DNA of 64,000 nt, taken from Naematelia aurantialba. Taxonomy: Eukaryota > Basidiomycota > Tremellomycetes > Tremellales > Naemateliaceae. Numbering within the stretch: the stretch's first letter is position 1; every line of letters starts with the position of its first letter. The stretch lies in assembly GCA_021527695.1 (NCBI GenBank), contig JAKFAO010000006.1:1550001-1614000 (forward strand), given 5' to 3'. The notes beneath the pieces are model-generated. The model did not search any database. It was not told where the DNA came from and was given only the letters and a program-made list of their open reading frames with translations. Position numbers and translations under genes: made by a program. Of this stretch, positions 60,441 through 64,000 are shown piece by piece.

Positions 60441-60570
60441 TGCTGATTGTTAATGCTGATTGCTAGTGCTGACTGCTGACTGATGGCTGCTGGTTGCTGG
60501 CTGCTGATTGCTGATGCTGACGCTGACTGCTGACTGCTGGCTGCTGATGCTGACTGCTGACGCTGGTGCC
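60441..60570. repeat. TGCTGACTGCTGG-type degenerate repeat
   Basis: Repeats of tgctgat, tgctgact and tgctggc over about 130 bases. Confidence 0.75.
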
Positions 60571-61681
60571 GGCTCTCACTGGTGCTGGGTGTGATAATGG
60601 CTCGACCCTCCTTGCGCCTTTCAATCCCGATATAGCCCTCTGCCTTTTACCAGTCTTTACCGCTCGTCACCAGTCGTCCACAGTCGTCCAAGGTCTACGA
60701 CGATCATGAGCTTCCGTGCTCCCGCTGCCAGTAGACAACGACAACGACCACCGAGCACAATAGCTGCAATATGCAGAATGCAAAATGCACAAACCGCAAC
60801 GCTGCACTACAATGCCACTGCGAGAACAATGGATACATGGCCGTGCCTTGCCTGGCGCCTATCTGCATCCGAGACAAAGCTGCAGGGCCGGCGAGTGATC
60901 CACGAGCACGGTTGCATGTACAAAGCGACGGCGAATCAGGGTTGTACACCAATGCAAGGTATCTATATGTATCCGCCAGACCCTACAGACTCGTCCACGC
61001 TTGCTCGGCTCATCTGCGAGCTTCCCATCCTGTCTGTCGTCGGCAGACACACTTGCCGGACCATCAAGGCTCGGCGCTCAAGTGGAAGAGACGAGTGGAC
61101 AGATGGGAGTGGACAGATGCGGAGCAGCGATGGAAGTCGAGAGAATCCAGCGGAGAGCCCCGAGCCCAGACACAAGCCGAGAGACGCTGCTCACGCTCAC
61201 GGATCGAGGCCAGAGGTAAGGAGATAAGATGCGGCTTAGGCATGCGCGAGCTGACTGGGCGAACGAGTCGGGGAGAGAGCATGAGGTCGACTGTGACAAG
61301 ACCGGGTGAGGCGGATAACGAAAACAGCGGGAATGTCGAGCATGTCGAGTATGTAGTATGATTGTAAATGTGATTGTAGCTGCCACCTCTTGAGAAATCG
61401 GCTTCGGCTTCGGCTTGAGCTTGAGCTTCAGCTTCACACACATGGTTCGCGTTGGACACGAGTCCGGGCGTGGCGTGGATGCGGACGCTGCGTTGGGATA
61501 TGAGATATTACGTCGGACGAGGCGAGCCAGATGAACGAAAGAGACGAAAACACAACAGATCTGCTCGACGTCAGCTCGAGTCACCATACGTCTCGAATGG
61601 GACGGCGATGCGAGTTGTGCAGACGACGCAGGAATCGAGCGGCTAGAAGCGCACGAACAGTGATGCGAGACGACGTACGAA

Positions 61682-63908
61682 TCATGCAAAGTAATGCGTG
61701 TAACACTTGGAGTTGGGATGCACCGGCATCTCCATCTTGAACGCGTTCAGTCTAGATCGCACGTCAGCAACCACGTCGCCACGTCCTCACTTCTGGCAAG
61801 GAGCTCACTCCTGCTTTATCGCCATGGCCAGCTCCGGGGTGAGGCGATTACACGTCGCCGGCTCGCTCCTACGATCATACGTCCCCGGATCGTACGTCTG
61901 ATACACCGCACATTCAGGCGCCCACAGCAGCCGCTTCCGCGCTGGGACAGTCATAGATCGCGTCGCAGGCGGCTTGGTCCCCGCCAACGCCAAGGCCGGT
62001 GCCGACGTGTTGTGGAGAGGGTTCAAGTAAAGCCCGCCACTGACGCCGCTATTGACACTCCCACCGCCACTGACGCTGAATTCGAGTGTCGATCCTGACG
62101 CTGACGCTTGAACGAGTCCTGAAACCGACGATGCAGCCGAGTCAAACGACACAAACGACCCGGCGAACGGGTCGTACTGGTCGTACTCTTTGTTCGGGAT
62201 GGGATGCAGCAGACCCTCCATGCTTTGCGTGATGGAGTGGTCGGCCGACGAGCGCGAGGTCCGCGAGGCTGAAGAGTTGGTTCGCGTACGAGAGGTAGCT
62301 TGCGACACGTCTGCAAGCGAGACCGCTAAACCCAGACCGCTGATCAGCGATTGTACTATAGTTATACACACTGAAGACCGCGCGTGGGGAGGGGTGCTTT
62401 ATGCACCGGCAAGGGGACGCGGCTTCACAGACACCGGGGACTCTACTCACCCTTCAGGATACTCTTCTTTGGCACGGCGTTGCGATCAATATACGTGCTT
62501 CCCCACCTCGCCTGGAACTCTCTATCCGCGTCGTCCGAGAGACTCGTCTTTCCCATCTGCTCCGTGATATCCTCGACCGTCTCGCCTTCGGAACTGTCGT
62601 CCTCTGAATCGTACTCGTGCTCCGAAACCGCCACGGCATGAACGATCGTCGGTGCGGGCCGAGCCGTCACGCGCAATACTTCGATCGGGGCCGGCGCGAC
62701 CGGCGCGTTGGAGACCGCCCCGATCGACGGGTACTCGTCAGACGTAGATGCCGACGCAGGTCGTTTCTCAGCGTCCTTCTTCGCTTGCTCAGCCCGAGAC
62801 CGGAGGGTGTGCTGGCGCGCAAGCTTGGCAGCAGGTGACAGGCCCGCCAACGCCCGGTCTTCGTCCTCTGTCTCGGCAGTGGCGTGCGTCACTGCCGCGG
62901 CAGAAGGTTCCGCCTTGCCCTTCTTCTTCTTGTCCTTTTTCTGCTTGACCTCTTTCTCCGGCAGTCCAGCATCCTCGTCCTTGGGCTTGTCCTTGAAGAT
63001 CTTGGATATACCCGCGAGACTGAGAACACAAGACATCAGCTGAGCGTTCTACCCTGGGAGCGCAAGACTTGCCTGTTCCGCCTTGCAATCTTTCCAATCG
63101 ACCCCATCTTCCTGATCATCATGCTAGCGGAAGAGACGGTCGACGATAGGGAAATGTTGTCGGTCGACATGTTCTTCATGCGGAACAGGCTTCGCTTGGG
63201 CTTTTGGCCGGTCATCTCGCTCGGAGCAGTCGCTGTACGCTCAGTCTCGGCCAAGCTAACCTGCGAACCAAGGGCCTCGGTGTTCATGGCAAACGGCCGC
63301 ATCGGCGCCTCGAGGTCTTGAGGAGGAGTGGCAGGCGGAGTGGCGGAAGGGGTGGACGTTTCGGACGGAGATGCATATGTCGCTTGCGGGATGTAAGAAG
63401 GGGCGGTGGCAGCTTTCGCCGGAGACGGAGTCGATGGCGGCGGCGTTGACTGCCTCTTTCCTTCTTTCTTGAAGAATCGACCTTTGAGTCCGACCTTGGC
63501 CTTTTCGGGCTCGGGAGAGGGTGCAACGGTCGCTTGGGAGAGTGGCGAGGGACGATTCGTCGATTGCGGCGTGTTGATGGCGTTGGCAATGGGACCGGTG
63601 TGCAGTGGTTGAGGGAAGGGCCGTATCGTCGGCGTGGGCGAGGCAGCCTTTGGTGGTGCCGACGCCGATTCCGTCCGCGCTGGAGCGACGTTGATAATTC
63701 CAGGCTGTTCGCTGGCGAGCGTTTCCTTAGTTTCAATGGTGCGTGCTGTGAAGCGAGGAGAAACGACCGACGAGCCACTCGAGTCTATCGACGACGATCG
63801 GTGATGGTCTGATGATGTCGTGGGAGTTTGGGTAGACGAGATGGAACTCGAGGGCGATTTGCCGTCCAACACACTCGCGAGGTTTGGCTGAGACGCTGAC
63901 CGAGACAT
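61682..63908 (-). CDS. Disordered Ser/Pro-rich protein with a compact C-terminal motif, unknown function
   Basis: Exons in order 63908-63073, 63019-62451, 62310-61809 and 61751-61682 give 658 residues. Most is disordered (SSSISSTQTPTTSS, PPSTPSPAKAATAP). Features that look constrained: KGRFFKKEGKRQS, KRSLFRMKNMSTDN, a Lys-rich SLAGISKIFKDKPKDE then KQKKDKKKKGK, EFQARWGSTYIDRNAVPKKS, and the C-terminal RLLWAPECAVYQTYD, TCNRLTPELAMAIKQELNAF and MEMPVHPNSKCYTHYF. The last motif is assembled across an intron and ends four residues short of no further sequence, so it is the true C-terminus. I do not know its function; conservation in the last 70 residues suggests a docking surface. Intron 1 begins GC (AACAG then GCAAGT); only this donor keeps frame. 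Confidence 0.75.
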
Positions 63909-64000
63909 GTTCTCCCCGGAAGGGCGGTGCGCTACTGCCCGCTTGTACGGGTGGAACGGCTGTTGTGGTAGAGCTTGCTTGGTTGCGGGTTGCTGATGCG
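63909..64000. other. Upstream region of the 658-residue gene, window edge
   Basis: 92 bases before the minus-strand ATG. It should hold 5' UTR; no motif seen. Confidence 0.4.

Larger units (their letters stand above)
59742..61681. other. 1.9 kb without a supported gene, repeat-rich
   Basis: Upstream of the RasGEF and downstream of the 658-residue gene. Holds the 60019-60192 repeat and a ctgctgact-rich segment at 60441-60570. A 173-codon plus-strand frame at 60706-61227 has no recognisable content; I do not call it. Confidence 0.5.

Noticed and set aside
60238..60453. 71-codon frame with a leucine-rich, signal-peptide-like start
   Set aside because: Short, follows directly on a CTTGCT-rich repeat that creates the leucines, and lacks any downstream domain.
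60706..61227. 173-codon plus-strand frame
   Set aside because: Composition is unlike neighbouring coding exons, no motif, overlapping frames of similar length exist on both strands; RNA-seq would be needed to accept it.

Overview
The window reads as nuclear DNA of a basidiomycete fungus. Nearly every gene is interrupted by short introns, mostly 45-100 nt, with GT-AG ends and a CTGAY/CTAAY branch point 7-20 nt before the acceptor. Genes lie close together on both strands, GC is high, and the gene set is eukaryotic: RNA polymerase II and III subunits, DBR1, SRPK, CLASP, a kinesin-6-like motor, ALG1 and a Cdc25-type Ras exchange factor. A Tremellomycete-like yeast is my best guess, but this is inference; no rRNA or marker gene is present to settle it. 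I saw no tRNA, rRNA, transposon, CRISPR array or prokaryotic feature.

Layout. 1-9 kb: 3' part of a nucleoside hydrolase (+), an HMG-box protein (-), a 1.8 kb stretch without a gene, then a small secreted SRPBCC-like protein (-) divergent from a Gfo/Idh/MocA dehydrogenase (+). 9-16 kb: PYM (+) converging on ALG1 (-), which shares a promoter with RPC82/RPC3 (+). 16-22 kb: cytochrome b561 (-) and a 979-residue membrane-anchored amidohydrolase (-). 22-34 kb: kinesin (+), a Ser/Pro-rich protein carrying a coding minisatellite (+) and a leukotriene A4 hydrolase-type M1 aminopeptidase (+). 34-45 kb: an unrecognised membrane protein (-), RPB3 (-), CLASP (-) divergent from DBR1 (+). 45-53 kb: a 13-exon multi-pass membrane protein (+) and an SRPK kinase (+). 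53-64 kb: SH3-WW-REM-RasGEF protein (-), a 1.9 kb gap with repeats, and a 658-residue disordered protein with a short conserved-looking C-terminus (-).

Exon models were built by hand. Each internal junction was checked so that frames join and known motifs run across it; all twenty models give a length divisible by three. Several genes serve RNA synthesis or processing (RPC82, RPB3, DBR1, SRPK, PYM), but they are scattered on both strands among unrelated genes, so I see no reason to call this a functional cluster. The strongest unusual theme is structural: a large share of introns contain minisatellites or homopolymer runs, two introns have GC-AG borders, and two coding exons are only 6 and 10 nt long. 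I found no convincing new biological system.
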